From Alysiella crassa DSM 2578 (lineage in GTDB: Bacteria; Pseudomonadota; Gammaproteobacteria; Burkholderiales; Neisseriaceae): 36,248 nt of DNA. The position numbers and the translations under genes are program-made. The stretch spans positions 1-36,248 of the forward strand of contig NZ_JQKH01000017.1 in assembly GCF_000745955.1 (NCBI RefSeq), written 5' to 3'. Of this stretch, positions 24,393 through 32,923 are shown piece by piece. The notes below the pieces were generated by a model, which was not told the DNA's origin, did no database searches, and saw only the letters and a list, made by a program, of their open reading frames with translations. Position 1 is the first letter of the stretch, and the number at the start of each line of letters is the position of its first letter.

Positions 24393-24484
24393 AAAATTCA
24401 CGCCCAATCAATATTATGATGAAATTTGTGTTTTCAGGCAGCCTGAAAGGTGGAAAAAATAACCGATAGAAAGATAATCTAAAT

Positions 24485-25309
24485 ATGAGCGATGTACCAG
24501 AAAAGAAAGAAATTAAAATCAGCTCTTGGTTTTTTCTTGCATACATATCCGCACTCATCATGCCATTTTTCTTTTATAAATTATTGGGGTGGCATACTTT
24601 GGGTATGTTTGGTTTATTGACATTATTTGCTTTGTTTTCGTTATATGCGCTCCGTGCCATTGTGGCCTACCCTGTTATTTTACTGATTTTCGCAACCGTA
24701 CCTTATATGGATATGTTCAATGTCTTATGGTCTTCTTCATGGCTTATGGTTTATTGGGGGGTACTCGTTTGCATTCATTTTATTCCTATTGTTTATCGTA
24801 AATGGCTTAATGGCTTCATGTTGGCAATTTTATTGCTTGTGCCTGTTATTTATTATTTTGAATATGCAAAGGAAAGACAAAATATTCTCGCCAATCGCAC
24901 CTTTACACTTTCAGGCAGCATACCCAAAAATACATCCAGCTTTACCGAACCATGTGGCAAAGGGGCGAGCTGTAAACACTACTATTTGGATTTGGCAGGC
25001 ATACATTTTCATTGTCATACCAAAGGCGATATGAATGGCAAAATGGAACAGTTTATTTGCCAAGACATCTACCAACACGCTGGCAAAATCGCCACCGCCC
25101 AATATATTCTGGAAAATCAAAAAGAAGCCCGTCTTGTTTCCCTGCACGTGGACAATCAAACACTTTGGTCGCCCGAACAAACTTTGGCGTGGTATCAGCA
25201 CAGGGAACGGACTGTGTGGCACGAATTTGGGGTGGGTTTGCTGCTGATTAGTTTGCCGTTTACGCTGCTGTTTTTGTGGGCGCGGCGATTGGCGTTTCAG
25301 GCAGCCTGA
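24485..25309 (+). CDS. Membrane protein with an extracytoplasmic cysteine-containing domain, unknown function
   Basis: A 274-residue protein. Four to five helices fill residues 15-125, a soluble domain of about 110 residues follows (from about 130 to 240), and a last helix is at about 248-266. The soluble part has four cysteines (EPCGKGASC, FHCHT, FICQD) that could form disulfides outside the cytoplasm. No family recognised; the arrangement recalls poorly characterised membrane proteins in other Neisseriaceae. No strong ribosome site. The gene ends LAFQAA, with the stop supplied by a DUS. It is third in a row of unknown genes after parE. Confidence 0.6.
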   Translation: MSDVPEKKEIKISSWFFLAYISALIMPFFFYKLLGWHTLGMFGLLTLFALFSLYALRAIVAYPVILLIFATVPYMDMFNVLWSSSWLMVYWGVLVCIHFIPIVYRKWLNGFMLAILLLVPVIYYFEYAKERQNILANRTFTLSGSIPKNTSSFTEPCGKGASCKHYYLDLAGIHFHCHTKGDMNGKMEQFICQDIYQHAGKIATAQYILENQKEARLVSLHVDNQTLWSPEQTLAWYQHRERTVWHEFGVGLLLISLPFTLLFLWARRLAFQAA

Positions 25310-25344
25310 AAACATATTTTTTAAAATAATCAACAGGAAACAAG

Positions 25345-26085
25345 ATGAATTCAATTTTAATTATTGGCATGGGCTTTTTGGGCAGACCATTGGCGGAACG
25401 TGCCGACCAAAACGCTTGGCGTGTGCGCGGTGTCAAACGCCATCAAACTTCGGACGATATTTGTTTGCCGATTGAAATGGATTTTGTCGCGCTTTCGCCC
25501 GATTTCAGGCAGCCTGAATGGGCGGATTATGCCACTTGGACAATTTTATTGCCGCCCACACCTTTGCCGCAGTATGTTGAAACCATTGAAAATATTGTCC
25601 AGCAAGCCCAACAATTTGGCGTGCAACACCTCATTTACGCCAGCAGCATCAGCGTGTACGGCAACGCCCCACGCCTTTGCGATGAACACAGCAGTCTGAA
25701 CCCCGAAACCGAATCCGCTCACCAAATTATCGCCGCCGAACAATGCTGCCTGAACGCCAAATTGCCCCATTTGGATATTTTGCGATTTGGCGGACTCTAC
25801 GCCACAGAACGCCACCCCTTACGCAGCCTACTCAAACGCCCCCAAATAAAAGGCGCAGCCCAACCCGTCAATATGGTACACCGCGACCAAGCCGTGTCCG
25901 CTCTGTTTCAGGCAGCCTGCACGCCAAACGGCACGCGCATTCGCAATATTGTCCAAGCCGAACACCCCAGCAAACGCGAATTTTACCGCCGCGAAGCCAA
26001 ATTATTGGGTTTGCCCGAACCTGATTGGGACGACAATGACACCAACCCAAATGGCAGAATCATCAATACTTTGTACACAGCCTGA
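25345..26085 (+). CDS. YeeZ-like NAD-dependent epimerase/dehydratase family protein
   Basis: A 246-residue Rossmann-fold protein of the extended SDR class. The nucleotide loop is GMGFLGRPLA (residues 8-17), followed by LIYASSISVYGNAP. The usual catalytic YxxxK is absent, its place being taken by SAHQIIAAEQ, as in YeeZ, so catalysis is doubtful. The DILRFGGLYATERHPLRSLLK and VNMVHRDQAVSALFQAA segments match YeeZ of E. coli. It ends at NGRIINTLYTA, some 25 residues short of YeeZ, with the stop in ACAGCCTGAA, which looks like a DUS relic. Two complete DUS lie within the gene (25504, 25906). Confidence 0.75.
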   Translation: MNSILIIGMGFLGRPLAERADQNAWRVRGVKRHQTSDDICLPIEMDFVALSPDFRQPEWADYATWTILLPPTPLPQYVETIENIVQQAQQFGVQHLIYASSISVYGNAPRLCDEHSSLNPETESAHQIIAAEQCCLNAKLPHLDILRFGGLYATERHPLRSLLKRPQIKGAAQPVNMVHRDQAVSALFQAACTPNGTRIRNIVQAEHPSKREFYRREAKLLGLPEPDWDDNDTNPNGRIINTLYTA

Positions 26086-26141
26086 ACGCCAGTTCCCGCA
26101 TTGATGATTCATAGAAAAACCCGATTTTCCCCGATTTTTGA

Positions 26142-26170
26142 TTGACAAAATCAGCCAAACAGGGTTTAAT
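26142..26170 (+). promoter_or_regulatory. Sigma-70-type promoter of rpmH
   Basis: TTGACA (26142-26147), a 17-base spacer, and TTTAAT (26165-26170), 43 bases before the rpmH ATG. The -35 box is a perfect match and the spacing ideal for a strongly expressed ribosomal protein gene. Confidence 0.8.
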
Positions 26171-26212
26171 CACGCGTTTAATTTTTTCCAATTTTCACAG
26201 GATTTTAAAACC

Positions 26213-26347
26213 ATGAAACGCACTTACCAACCATCAGTTACCAAACGTAAACGCACACACGGCTTCTTGGTTCGCTCAAAAACACGCGGTGGTCGCGCTG
26301 TTTTGGCGGCTCGCCGCGCCAAAGGTCGCAAACGCTTGGCTGTGTAA
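26213..26347 (+). CDS. rpmH: Ribosomal protein bL34
   Basis: A 44-residue, strongly basic protein of the large ribosomal subunit ([20 protein letters not shown] at the start, then [19 protein letters not shown]), typical in length and sequence. The conserved rpmH-rnpA-yidD-yidC order follows. dnaA, often divergent from rpmH in other bacteria, is not beside it here. Confidence 0.98.
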   Translation: MKRTYQPSVTKRKRTHGFLVRSKTRGGRAVLAARRAKGRKRLAV

Positions 26348-26348
26348 T

Positions 26349-26693
26349 TTGAACAACAGCTTTGGCAAAGCCTACCGATTGCTGAAAACGGAAGAGTTCT
26401 CTTCCGTTTTCGCACTTAAAAAGCAGCGTTCACGCACCTTTATTCAAGTATCGCAGTCGGCAAGCAACGCATTCGGACACGCACGTTTGGGCTTGGTGGT
26501 CAGCAAAAAAACCGCCAAACGTGCCAATAAGCGCAACTATATGAAACGCGTGATTCGCGACTGGTTTCGTTGCCACAAACATGAATTGCCACCGCATGAT
26601 TTTGTTGTGCGCGTGCGCCAAATGTTTGACCGCAGCACCGCCGCGCAAGCGCGTGCCGAGTTGGCAGAATTGATGTTGCCCAAAGCCAAATAA
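26349..26693 (+). CDS. rnpA: Ribonuclease P protein component
   Basis: A 114-residue basic protein that assists the RNase P RNA in trimming the 5' end of pre-tRNAs. The [17 protein letters not shown] start and the [17 protein letters not shown] motif are family hallmarks. No ATG is available: the frame passes through rpmH, and TTG at 26349, one base after the rpmH stop, puts the N-terminus at the place seen in Neisseria RnpA, so TTG is taken as start. Coupling to rpmH translation is likely. Confidence 0.93.
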   Translation: MNNSFGKAYRLLKTEEFSSVFALKKQRSRTFIQVSQSASNAFGHARLGLVVSKKTAKRANKRNYMKRVIRDWFRCHKHELPPHDFVVRVRQMFDRSTAAQARAELAELMLPKAK

Positions 26694-26697
26694 TTTT

Positions 26698-26737
26698 AGG
26701 CAGCCTGAAAGCGTATTTGCACATTTTCAGGCTGCCT
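26698..26737. terminator. Inverted DUS pair between rnpA and yidD
   Basis: AGGCAGCCTGAAA (26698-26710) pairs with TTTCAGGCTGCCT (26725-26737), a 13-base stem with a 14-base loop, inside a gene cluster that is usually cotranscribed. It would attenuate rather than separate the operon. Confidence 0.6.
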
Positions 26738-26753
26738 GAATTATGTTAAGCCT

Positions 26754-26966
26754 ATGATAAATAAATTATTACTTGCCCTAATTCGTTTCTACCAACTTGC
26801 CATCAGCCCGCTTATTCCGCCGCGCTGCCGTTATGTGCCTACTTGTTCGCAATACGCGATAGAAGCCATCGACAAACACGGCGCGTGTAAAGGCGGCTAT
26901 TTGGCGATGAAACGGATTTGTCGTTGCCACCCATTTGGGGGAAGCGGCTATGACCCCGTGCCTTGA
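26754..26966 (+). CDS. yidD: Membrane protein insertion efficiency factor YidD
   Basis: A 70-residue peripheral inner-membrane protein that helps YidC insert membrane proteins. An N-terminal amphipathic helix ([19 protein letters not shown]) precedes the cysteine-rich core with [11 protein letters not shown] and [15 protein letters not shown], both diagnostic. Length is typical. Between rnpA and yidC as in most proteobacteria. Confidence 0.97.
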   Translation: MINKLLLALIRFYQLAISPLIPPRCRYVPTCSQYAIEAIDKHGACKGGYLAMKRICRCHPFGGSGYDPVP

Positions 26967-27024
26967 TGATGTTATCGGTTTTCAGGCTGCCTTTCAGTAC
27001 AAAAATTTTATCAACACTTAAAAT

Positions 27025-27092
27025 GTAGGGTGCGTATCACGCACCAAATCATTGAAAAAATTTGATAATTTGGTGCGTAATACGCACCCTAC
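27025..27092. repeat. REPIN with GGTGCGT stem, between yidD and yidC
   Basis: Twenty-five-base arms (27025-27049 and 27068-27092) match inversely with one mismatch. Each has GTAG, GGTGCGT, a short loop and ACGCACC. The 68-base unit shares its arm ends and spacer start (CACCAAATCATTGAAAA) with the element at 31887, so the two are recent relatives. A DUS lies on each side (about 26982 and 27111); the left one is followed by TTCAGTACA, like the insertion-sequence terminus. Confidence 0.75.
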
Positions 27093-27167
27093 TTATGGTG
27101 TTATCGGTTTTCAGGCTGCCTGAACATGGCATTACCCCCAATTTGAATCAATAAGGAAATCAATAAG

Positions 27168-28838
27168 ATGGATTTCAAACGAATGATGTGGGCGATGACC
27201 TTATCGCTCGCCATTTTAATGGGTTGGGAATATTTCTTCCCCACACCCAAACCTCAAGCGCAAAATGCTGCAACCAGTACCGCCACCACCACACCTACTG
27301 CGGTGGCTTCGCCGCTTGGCTCGACCACGCCGATTATGGTGGAAACCGATACCGTCAAAGCCGTGATTGATGAAAAATCGGGCGATTTGCGCGGTTTGAC
27401 TTTGCTGAAATATGACGCGACTGAAGATAAAACGAAAAACTTTGTTTTATTTGATAATTCAGACAAACACACTTACATCGCCCAATCCGATTTGTTGGAC
27501 GCACAAGGCGCAAGTTTGCTGAAAGACGTGCAATTTTCCGCTGCACAAAAATCCTATGCGCTTAATGGCGATAAAGTGGAAGTACGTTTAACTGCGCCTG
27601 CAAAAAATGGTTTGCAAATCAACAAGATTTACACCTTTACCAAAGGCAGCTATTTGGTAAACGTGCGTTTTGAAGTACAAAATCAAGGCGGCGTAACCAA
27701 AATCGCTCCAGCCTACAATATCGTGCGCGACAACCATACGCCTGAAGGTCAAGGCTGGTTTATGGCGAGCTATACAGGTCCTGTGGTGTACACACCCGAT
27801 GTGGATGCATTCCAAAAAGTAAAATTCGGCGATTTAGACGATGATTTCACATCTGGCAAAGATACAGTAGAGTATCAACGTAAAGCCACAGGTGGTTATG
27901 TGGGCATGATTCAGCATTATTTTGCCGCGACTTGGTTGGCACAAACGCATGAAGCGCAATCTAATTTGTGTGAAGCAGGTTGCACGGTGAGTGTGAAAAA
28001 ACGTGCGGACAATTTGTATGCGGCAGGTTTTAGTCTGCCTGCGAAAGATATAGCTGCTGGTGGTATGCAAACCTTTAGCGCGAATTTGTATGCGGGTCCA
28101 CAAACGACTAAAGTGTTGAATCAAGTTGCGCCGAATTTGGATTTACTGAAAGATTATGGTCGTGTACACATTTTTGCTGCACCTTTGTTCTGGTTATTGA
28201 ATAAACTGCATGATTTTATTGGCAATTGGGGTTGGGCAATTGTGGTGCTGACTTTGATTGTGAAAGCCGTTTTGTACCCATTAAATGACAAAGCGTATAA
28301 ATCTATGGCGAAAATGCGTACCGTTGCGCCCAAAATGGAAGCTTTGAAAAAACAATACGCTAACGATCAAATGGGCATGCAACAAGCCATGATGAAATTG
28401 TATCGTGATGAACAGATTAACCCATTGGGTGGCTGTTTGCCGATGTTGCTGCAAATGCCGATTTTCATTGGTTTGTATTGGATGATTTTCCTGTCGGTGG
28501 AATTGCGCCAAGCACCTTGGTTGGGCTGGATTAGTGATTTATCGCGTTCTGATCCATTTTATATTTTGCCTTTACTGATGGCGGCGACCATGTGGTTTCA
28601 AACCAAACTTAGCCCACCACCGAGCGACCCCATGCAAGCACAAATGATGAAGATTATGCCTTTGATGTTCTCCATTATGTTCTTCTTCTTCCCTGCTGGT
28701 TTGGTGTTGTACTATGTGGTGAACAACTTGTTGACCATTGCCCAACAATGGTACATCAACCGCAAGCTGAATTTGGTAACAAGCAATGGTGTGGTTTTGG
28801 ACAAAGAGCCTGTAGGCAATAAAAAGAAGAAAAAATAA
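27168..28838 (+). CDS. yidC: Membrane protein insertase YidC
   Basis: A 556-residue inner-membrane insertase acting alone or with SecYEG. An N-terminal helix (residues 8-24) is followed by a Thr/Ala/Pro-rich linker, the large periplasmic P1 domain (about 50-330) and the conserved insertase core: GNWGWAIVVLTLIVKAVLYP, the cytoplasmic hairpin KMRTVAPKMEALKKQY, LGGCLPMLLQMPIFIGLYW and the last helices ending YYVVNNLLTIAQQWYINRK. The C-terminus is lysine-rich. AAGGAA precedes the ATG. Closed by a strong terminator. Confidence 0.97.
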   Translation: MDFKRMMWAMTLSLAILMGWEYFFPTPKPQAQNAATSTATTTPTAVASPLGSTTPIMVETDTVKAVIDEKSGDLRGLTLLKYDATEDKTKNFVLFDNSDKHTYIAQSDLLDAQGASLLKDVQFSAAQKSYALNGDKVEVRLTAPAKNGLQINKIYTFTKGSYLVNVRFEVQNQGGVTKIAPAYNIVRDNHTPEGQGWFMASYTGPVVYTPDVDAFQKVKFGDLDDDFTSGKDTVEYQRKATGGYVGMIQHYFAATWLAQTHEAQSNLCEAGCTVSVKKRADNLYAAGFSLPAKDIAAGGMQTFSANLYAGPQTTKVLNQVAPNLDLLKDYGRVHIFAAPLFWLLNKLHDFIGNWGWAIVVLTLIVKAVLYPLNDKAYKSMAKMRTVAPKMEALKKQYANDQMGMQQAMMKLYRDEQINPLGGCLPMLLQMPIFIGLYWMIFLSVELRQAPWLGWISDLSRSDPFYILPLLMAATMWFQTKLSPPPSDPMQAQMMKIMPLMFSIMFFFFPAGLVLYYVVNNLLTIAQQWYINRKLNLVTSNGVVLDKEPVGNKKKKK

Positions 28839-28853
28839 TCTAGTTTAATCAAT

Positions 28854-28890
28854 AAAAAAACGCTTTCAGGCTGCCTGAAAGCGTTTTTTT
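28854..28890. terminator. Strong DUS-based terminator after yidC
   Basis: AAAAAAACGCTTTCAGGC (28854-28871), one T, and GCCTGAAAGCGTTTTTTT (28873-28890). A palindromic DUS forms the tip; extra pairs and the T tract make it a textbook intrinsic terminator, built like the one at 14285. Confidence 0.92.
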
Positions 28891-28909
28891 ATGGACAATA
28901 ATAAAAAAT

Positions 28910-28929
28910 GTCGGATACGCCTATCCGAC
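28910..28929. repeat. Solitary REP-like hairpin
   Basis: GTCGGATA, CGCC, TATCCGAC: an eight-base perfect stem with a four-base loop. Like the REPIN at 22883 it begins GTCGG, but the GTAG head is not intact. It lies in the 195-base gap between yidC and the gene at 29034, which also has a DUS near 28949 and a DUS relic near 29020. Confidence 0.5.
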
Positions 28930-29033
28930 CGATGAAGAATATTGATGATTCAGGCAGCCTGCAAAGCAGACAGGCACAACTTATCGCCGCTTGTGCCGCC
29001 CATTATTTTGGCGCACAGCGGCAGCCTGAACAT

Positions 29034-29381
29034 TTACAAATGCCCACTAAAATACGAAACGTGCATGCCTTGATACATACGTGTTAATTCCGTATTAAGT
29101 AATTTTTTCACATTGCCCGCCGCCGTAACGTGTTCGCCGTAGCTAAATGACGTATAGTCATGCGTGGCAATATACGCGTCTTGGTCAAACACAATGATTT
29201 TACTGCCATCGCTCAAGAAAATCGTGGCACAGGTTTGGCTGTTAAAATCATCGGGTTGCGTATTAGCAAATTCAGGTGCAACATGTTCTTTCAAATACGG
29301 AACAATGCGCACAATGTGATTGGAATTCACACATTGAACTTCTTTGGTAAACACGTCTTGCAATTCAATAAAAACAGACAT
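29034..29381 (-). CDS. Small cytosolic protein of unknown function
   Basis: A 115-residue protein without signal or membrane segment. Residues 1-70 (MSVFIELQDVFTKEVQCVNS, HIVRIVPYL, then CATIFLSDGSKIIVFDQ) show alternating strands reminiscent of small beta-rich proteins such as FlbD. I cannot assign a family. The C-terminal part (residues 85-115) is helical, then ends MHVSYFSGHL. It converges with yidC and is divergent from prfC. Confidence 0.6.
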   Translation of the reverse strand: MSVFIELQDVFTKEVQCVNSNHIVRIVPYLKEHVAPEFANTQPDDFNSQTCATIFLSDGSKIIVFDQDAYIATHDYTSFSYGEHVTAAGNVKKLLNTELTRMYQGMHVSYFSGHL

Positions 29382-29561
29382 TTTTGCCTTTCGCCAACTT
29401 CATGACTTCTAAAAAATAAGATTATAAAAACAATCAAATTGCCTGACAACAATCCATGTTCAAAATTCGCTAAAAACAGTAAAATAATACAACTTTTCAG
29501 GTAGCCGCTCGCTTTTCAGGCTGCCTGAAAACTTTTATACGACTTCAAAATTGAGAAAACC

Positions 29562-31163
29562 ATGTCCCAAGAACTTTTAGAACACGTTCAAAAACGCCGC
29601 ACTTTTGCGATTATTTCCCACCCCGACGCGGGCAAAACCACCTTAACCGAAAAATTGCTGCTGTTTTCAGGCGCGATTCAGAGCGCAGGCACAGTAAAAG
29701 GCAAAAAAACAGGCAAATTCGCCACTTCCGACTGGATGGAAATTGAGCAACAGCGCGGCATTTCCGTTGCGTCCAGCGTCATGCAATTTGAATACAAAGA
29801 CCACACCGTCAATCTGCTGGACACCCCTGGGCACCAAGACTTTTCCGAAGACACCTACCGCGTACTTACGGCGGTGGACAGCGCACTGATGGTGATTGAC
29901 GCGGCAAAAGGCGTGGAAGCGCAAACCATTAAATTATTGAATGTTTGTCGCATGCGCAACACGCCCATCGTTACCTTCATGAACAAATACGACCGCGAAG
30001 TGCGCGACAGCTTGGAATTGCTGGACGAAGTGGAAAACATTTTGAAAATCCGTTGTGCGCCCGTAACTTGGCCCATCGGCATGGGCAAAAATTTCAAGGG
30101 CGTGTACCACATTTTGAACGATGAAATTTACCTGTTTGAAGCAGGTGGCGAAAAATTGCCGCACGAATTTGACATCATCAAAGGCATAGACAATCCCGAG
30201 TTGGATAAAAAATTCCCTATGGAAATTCAACAACTTCGTGATGAAATTGAGTTGGTGCAAGCCGCGTCAAACGAGTTTGATTTGGGCGAATTTCTTTCAG
30301 GCAGCCTGACGCCTGTGTTTTTCGGTTCAGCGATTAACAATTTTGGCGTGCAAGAAATTTTGAATTCGCTGATTGATTGGGCACCCGCGCCCAAATCACG
30401 TCATGCGACCGTGCGCGATGTGCAACCCGAAGAGCCAAAATTTTCAGGATTTATCTTTAAAATTCAAGCCAATATGGACCCCAAACACCGCGACCGCATT
30501 GCCTTTTTGCGTGTGTGTTCGGGCAAATTTGAACGTGGCATGAAAATCAAACACTTGCGCATCAACCGAGAAATTTCAGCCAGCAGCGTGGTAACGTTTA
30601 TGTCGCACGAGCGCGAGTTGGCGGAAGAAGCCTATGCTGGCGACATCATCGGCATTCCCAATCACGGCAACATTCAGATTGGCGACAGTTTTTCCGAAGG
30701 CGAAATGTTGGCGTTTACGGGCATTCCGTTTTTTGCACCCGAATTGTTCCGCAGCGTCCGCATTAAAAATCCGCTTAAAATGAAACAGTTGCAAAAAGGT
30801 TTGCAACAGTTGGGCGAAGAAGGCGCGGTGCAGGTGTTCAAACCGCATTCGGGCGCGGATTTGATTTTGGGCGCGGTGGGCGTGTTGCAATTTGAGGTGG
30901 TAACGGCACGATTGGCGGCAGAATATGGCGTGGAAGCGGTGTTTGACAATGTGTCGGTGTGGTCGGCGCGTTGGGTGTCGTGCGATGACAAGAAAAAATT
31001 GGCGGAATTTGAAAAAGCCAATGCCGCCAATTTGGCGACAGACGCAGGTGGCAATTTGGCGTATCTGGCGCCCAATCGCGTGAATTTGAATTTGACCCAA
31101 GAGCGTTGGAAAGACATTGTGTTCCACGAAACGCGCGAGCATTCGGTTAATTTGAATGATTGA
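29562..31163 (+). CDS. prfC: Peptide chain release factor 3
   Basis: A 533-residue translational GTPase that recycles RF1/RF2 from the ribosome. G1 is SHPDAGKTT (residues 19-27), G3 DTPGHQDF (87-94) and G4 NKYD (141-144, usually NKLD or NKMD). The RF3-specific segment [17 protein letters not shown] follows. The end [12 protein letters not shown] is close to other RF3. A DUS at about 30296 encodes LSGSLTP in the linker after the G domain. Length is normal. Confidence 0.96.
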   Translation: MSQELLEHVQKRRTFAIISHPDAGKTTLTEKLLLFSGAIQSAGTVKGKKTGKFATSDWMEIEQQRGISVASSVMQFEYKDHTVNLLDTPGHQDFSEDTYRVLTAVDSALMVIDAAKGVEAQTIKLLNVCRMRNTPIVTFMNKYDREVRDSLELLDEVENILKIRCAPVTWPIGMGKNFKGVYHILNDEIYLFEAGGEKLPHEFDIIKGIDNPELDKKFPMEIQQLRDEIELVQAASNEFDLGEFLSGSLTPVFFGSAINNFGVQEILNSLIDWAPAPKSRHATVRDVQPEEPKFSGFIFKIQANMDPKHRDRIAFLRVCSGKFERGMKIKHLRINREISASSVVTFMSHERELAEEAYAGDIIGIPNHGNIQIGDSFSEGEMLAFTGIPFFAPELFRSVRIKNPLKMKQLQKGLQQLGEEGAVQVFKPHSGADLILGAVGVLQFEVVTARLAAEYGVEAVFDNVSVWSARWVSCDDKKKLAEFEKANAANLATDAGGNLAYLAPNRVNLNLTQERWKDIVFHETREHSVNLND

Positions 31164-31167
31164 TTTT

Positions 31168-31215
31168 TTTCAGGCAGCCTGAAAGGTTTGAAATGGCTTT
31201 TCAGGCTGCCTGAAA
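31168..31215 (+). terminator. Inverted pair of palindromic DUS after prfC
   Basis: TTTCAGGCAGCCTGAAA (starting 31168) and TTTCAGGCTGCCTGAAA (ending 31215) can pair as one long stem, or each fold as its own small hairpin, just after the prfC stop. Confidence 0.65.
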
Positions 31216-31263
31216 TCTCTAATAAAATGTGATTCAACTCTCATATCTAAATAATAAGGTTAT

Positions 31264-31866
31264 ATGATGAAAAAACAGTTTATGTATATTGTGCTGGTGC
31301 TTGCTATGATGAATAGTCCTGTTTCTTTTGCCCTTACACCTTTGATGTTAGAGGATATTGAGACTGTTTTACCCAATGCCAAAAGTCGTGAAGATATTGA
31401 TAAAGTGGTACAAATCAGAAAAAATCCCAAGCCCATTCAAGCTTATGAATTTACTATTGATTTGCTGCAAATACCCAAAGATTTGACTTTGAAATCGGTT
31501 ATATTGCATTACATTAATGACAACAGTTGCCGTTACAAACTGGATAGTTTAGGTGTGATTGGCGATTATCGTCCACATTATGGTCATACTTTAACTGGCA
31601 AACACATTCAACAATTAAGTAAACGCCAATTTCGTGTCCGTCTTTATCGGGATTATTTAATGGCAGATGATTATTTTAAAACGGGTAGATTGTGTACTTG
31701 GCATATTGGTGAAATGGAATTGCGTTTTGAAAATAAGGGTAAATTGAATCAAAAACAGTATGTTGCCCGAATCAATTCTCCCATTTATGCCGATAATTTA
31801 ATCAGTCATTATGATGACCCTGTGGATTTGGTGAAAATTGAGATGGTTGGTGTTAAGCAATTTTAA
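31264..31866 (+). CDS. Secreted or periplasmic protein of unknown function
   Basis: A 200-residue protein with a clear Sec signal peptide (MMKKQFMYIVLVLAMMNSP, VSFA cleavage site near residue 23). The mature part has IQAYEFTIDLLQIPKD near residue 60 and only two cysteines (DNSCRYK, LCTWHIG) that may form a disulfide. No family recognised. ATGs at 31264 and 31267 are both possible; AAGGTT is upstream. AT-rich. Followed by a REPIN 20 bases after the stop. Confidence 0.65.
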   Translation: MMKKQFMYIVLVLAMMNSPVSFALTPLMLEDIETVLPNAKSREDIDKVVQIRKNPKPIQAYEFTIDLLQIPKDLTLKSVILHYINDNSCRYKLDSLGVIGDYRPHYGHTLTGKHIQQLSKRQFRVRLYRDYLMADDYFKTGRLCTWHIGEMELRFENKGKLNQKQYVARINSPIYADNLISHYDDPVDLVKIEMVGVKQF

Positions 31867-31886
31867 ATATTCAAATTTTCAGTTTT

Positions 31887-31952
31887 GTAGGGTGCGTACC
31901 ATGCACCAAGTCATTGAAAATTCATCAAAATGGTACGTCATACGCACCCTAC
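31887..31952. repeat. REPIN with GGTGCGT stem, somewhat degenerate
   Basis: Begins GTAGGGTGCGTACCATGCACC and ends with the inverse of GTAGGGTGCGTATGACG. The 66-base unit shares the spacer start TCATTGAAAA with the element at 27025. A palindromic DUS follows three bases later, before the PhzF-like gene. Confidence 0.7.
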
Positions 31953-32002
31953 ATTTTCAGGCTGCCTGAAAACCCCAAGCCCCCATTGATTTAGGAAAAA
32001 AC

Positions 32003-32794
32003 ATGCCCCAAACCATACGCCAATTTACCGTTGATGCCTTTACCAATCAAATATTTAAGGGCAATCCTGCGGCGGTGTGTTTATTGGATAATTGGCTGGA
32101 CGACCGCATTTTGTTGCACATCGCCCAAGAAAACAATTTGTCCGAAACCGCCTTTATTGTGCCGCAAGGCGATGAATTTTTATTGCGCTATTTCACGCCC
32201 AAAGCGGAAATTGATTTGTGTGGACACGCCACGCTTGCCAGCGCGTTTGTGTTGCATCACATTTTGCCAAATCCGCCTGAAAATGTGGTTTTTCACACCC
32301 AAGTTGGCAAATTAAGCGTGCAAAAACAAGATGATTTGTTTTTAATGGACTTTCCTGTATTTGAGTTGCAACAGCAGGAAAATGTGGCGCAAATTGGCGC
32401 GATTTTGGGCGTGATGCCCCAAGAAGTGTATTTGGGACGTGATTTATTGTGCGTTTTTGATGATGAAAATGTGGTCAAAAATTACCAAGCAGACCATGCC
32501 AAAATCGCGCAATTAGACGGACTTTTGTGTCATTTTACCGCCAAAAGCACGCAATTTGACTGCATTTCGCGTTCATTTGCACCCAAATTGGGGATTGGCG
32601 AAGACCCTGTGTGTGGCAGTGGGCATTGCCATATTTTGCCGTATTGGGCAAAGGTGTTGGGCAAAAATCGCTTAATCGGCTATCAAGCCAGCGCAAGAAG
32701 TGGCATTTTGCATGGCGAAATCAAAGGAGAACGCATGATTTTGGGTGGGCAAGCGGTGTTGTTTGCCAAATCGGAAATTTATGTGAACGTGTGA
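32003..32794 (+). CDS. PhzF-family isomerase-like protein
   Basis: A 263-residue two-domain protein of the diaminopimelate-epimerase fold. PhzF enzymes of phenazine synthesis isomerise a dihydroxyanthranilate; most bacterial relatives, including this one, have no known substrate. The catalytic Glu48 is in SETAFI, with YFTPKAEIDLCGHATLASA and GEDPVCGSGHC forming the anion-binding loops. Length is typical. No other phenazine genes are near, so a phenazine role is not suggested. Converges with the metallophosphatase at a DUS hairpin. Confidence 0.88.
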   Translation: MPQTIRQFTVDAFTNQIFKGNPAAVCLLDNWLDDRILLHIAQENNLSETAFIVPQGDEFLLRYFTPKAEIDLCGHATLASAFVLHHILPNPPENVVFHTQVGKLSVQKQDDLFLMDFPVFELQQQENVAQIGAILGVMPQEVYLGRDLLCVFDDENVVKNYQADHAKIAQLDGLLCHFTAKSTQFDCISRSFAPKLGIGEDPVCGSGHCHILPYWAKVLGKNRLIGYQASARSGILHGEIKGERMILGGQAVLFAKSEIYVNV

Positions 32795-32843
32795 TTTTCA
32801 GGCTGCCTGAAAATTCACAAAACAAAAGCAAATCATGAAACTG

Positions 32844-32865
32844 TTGGGTTTCCAACCCAAGCTAC
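32844..32865 (-). repeat. Solitary REP hairpin with TTGGGTT stem
   Basis: On the minus strand: GTAGC, then TTGGGTT, GGA, AACCCAA. A GTAG head and a seven-base stem with a three-base loop. A third stem sequence next to the GGTGCG and GTCGGG families. Confidence 0.5.
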
Positions 32866-32874
32866 AAAGCTATT

Positions 32875-32922
32875 TTTCAGGCTGCCTGACACATTGATTG
32901 TGTACCGTCAGGCAGCCTGAAA
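32875..32922. terminator. Bidirectional DUS-pair terminator between convergent genes
   Basis: TTTCAGGCTGCCTGAC (32875-32890) pairs with GTCAGGCAGCCTGAAA (32907-32922), a perfect 16-base stem with a 16-base loop. The right arm touches the stop of the metallophosphatase at 32924. Confidence 0.75.
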
Positions 32923-32923
32923 T

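Noticed and set aside
26086-26212. Replication origin near rpmH
   Set aside because: No DnaA boxes (TTATCCACA-like) are visible, and dnaA and dnaN are not adjacent; only an rpmH promoter is found.
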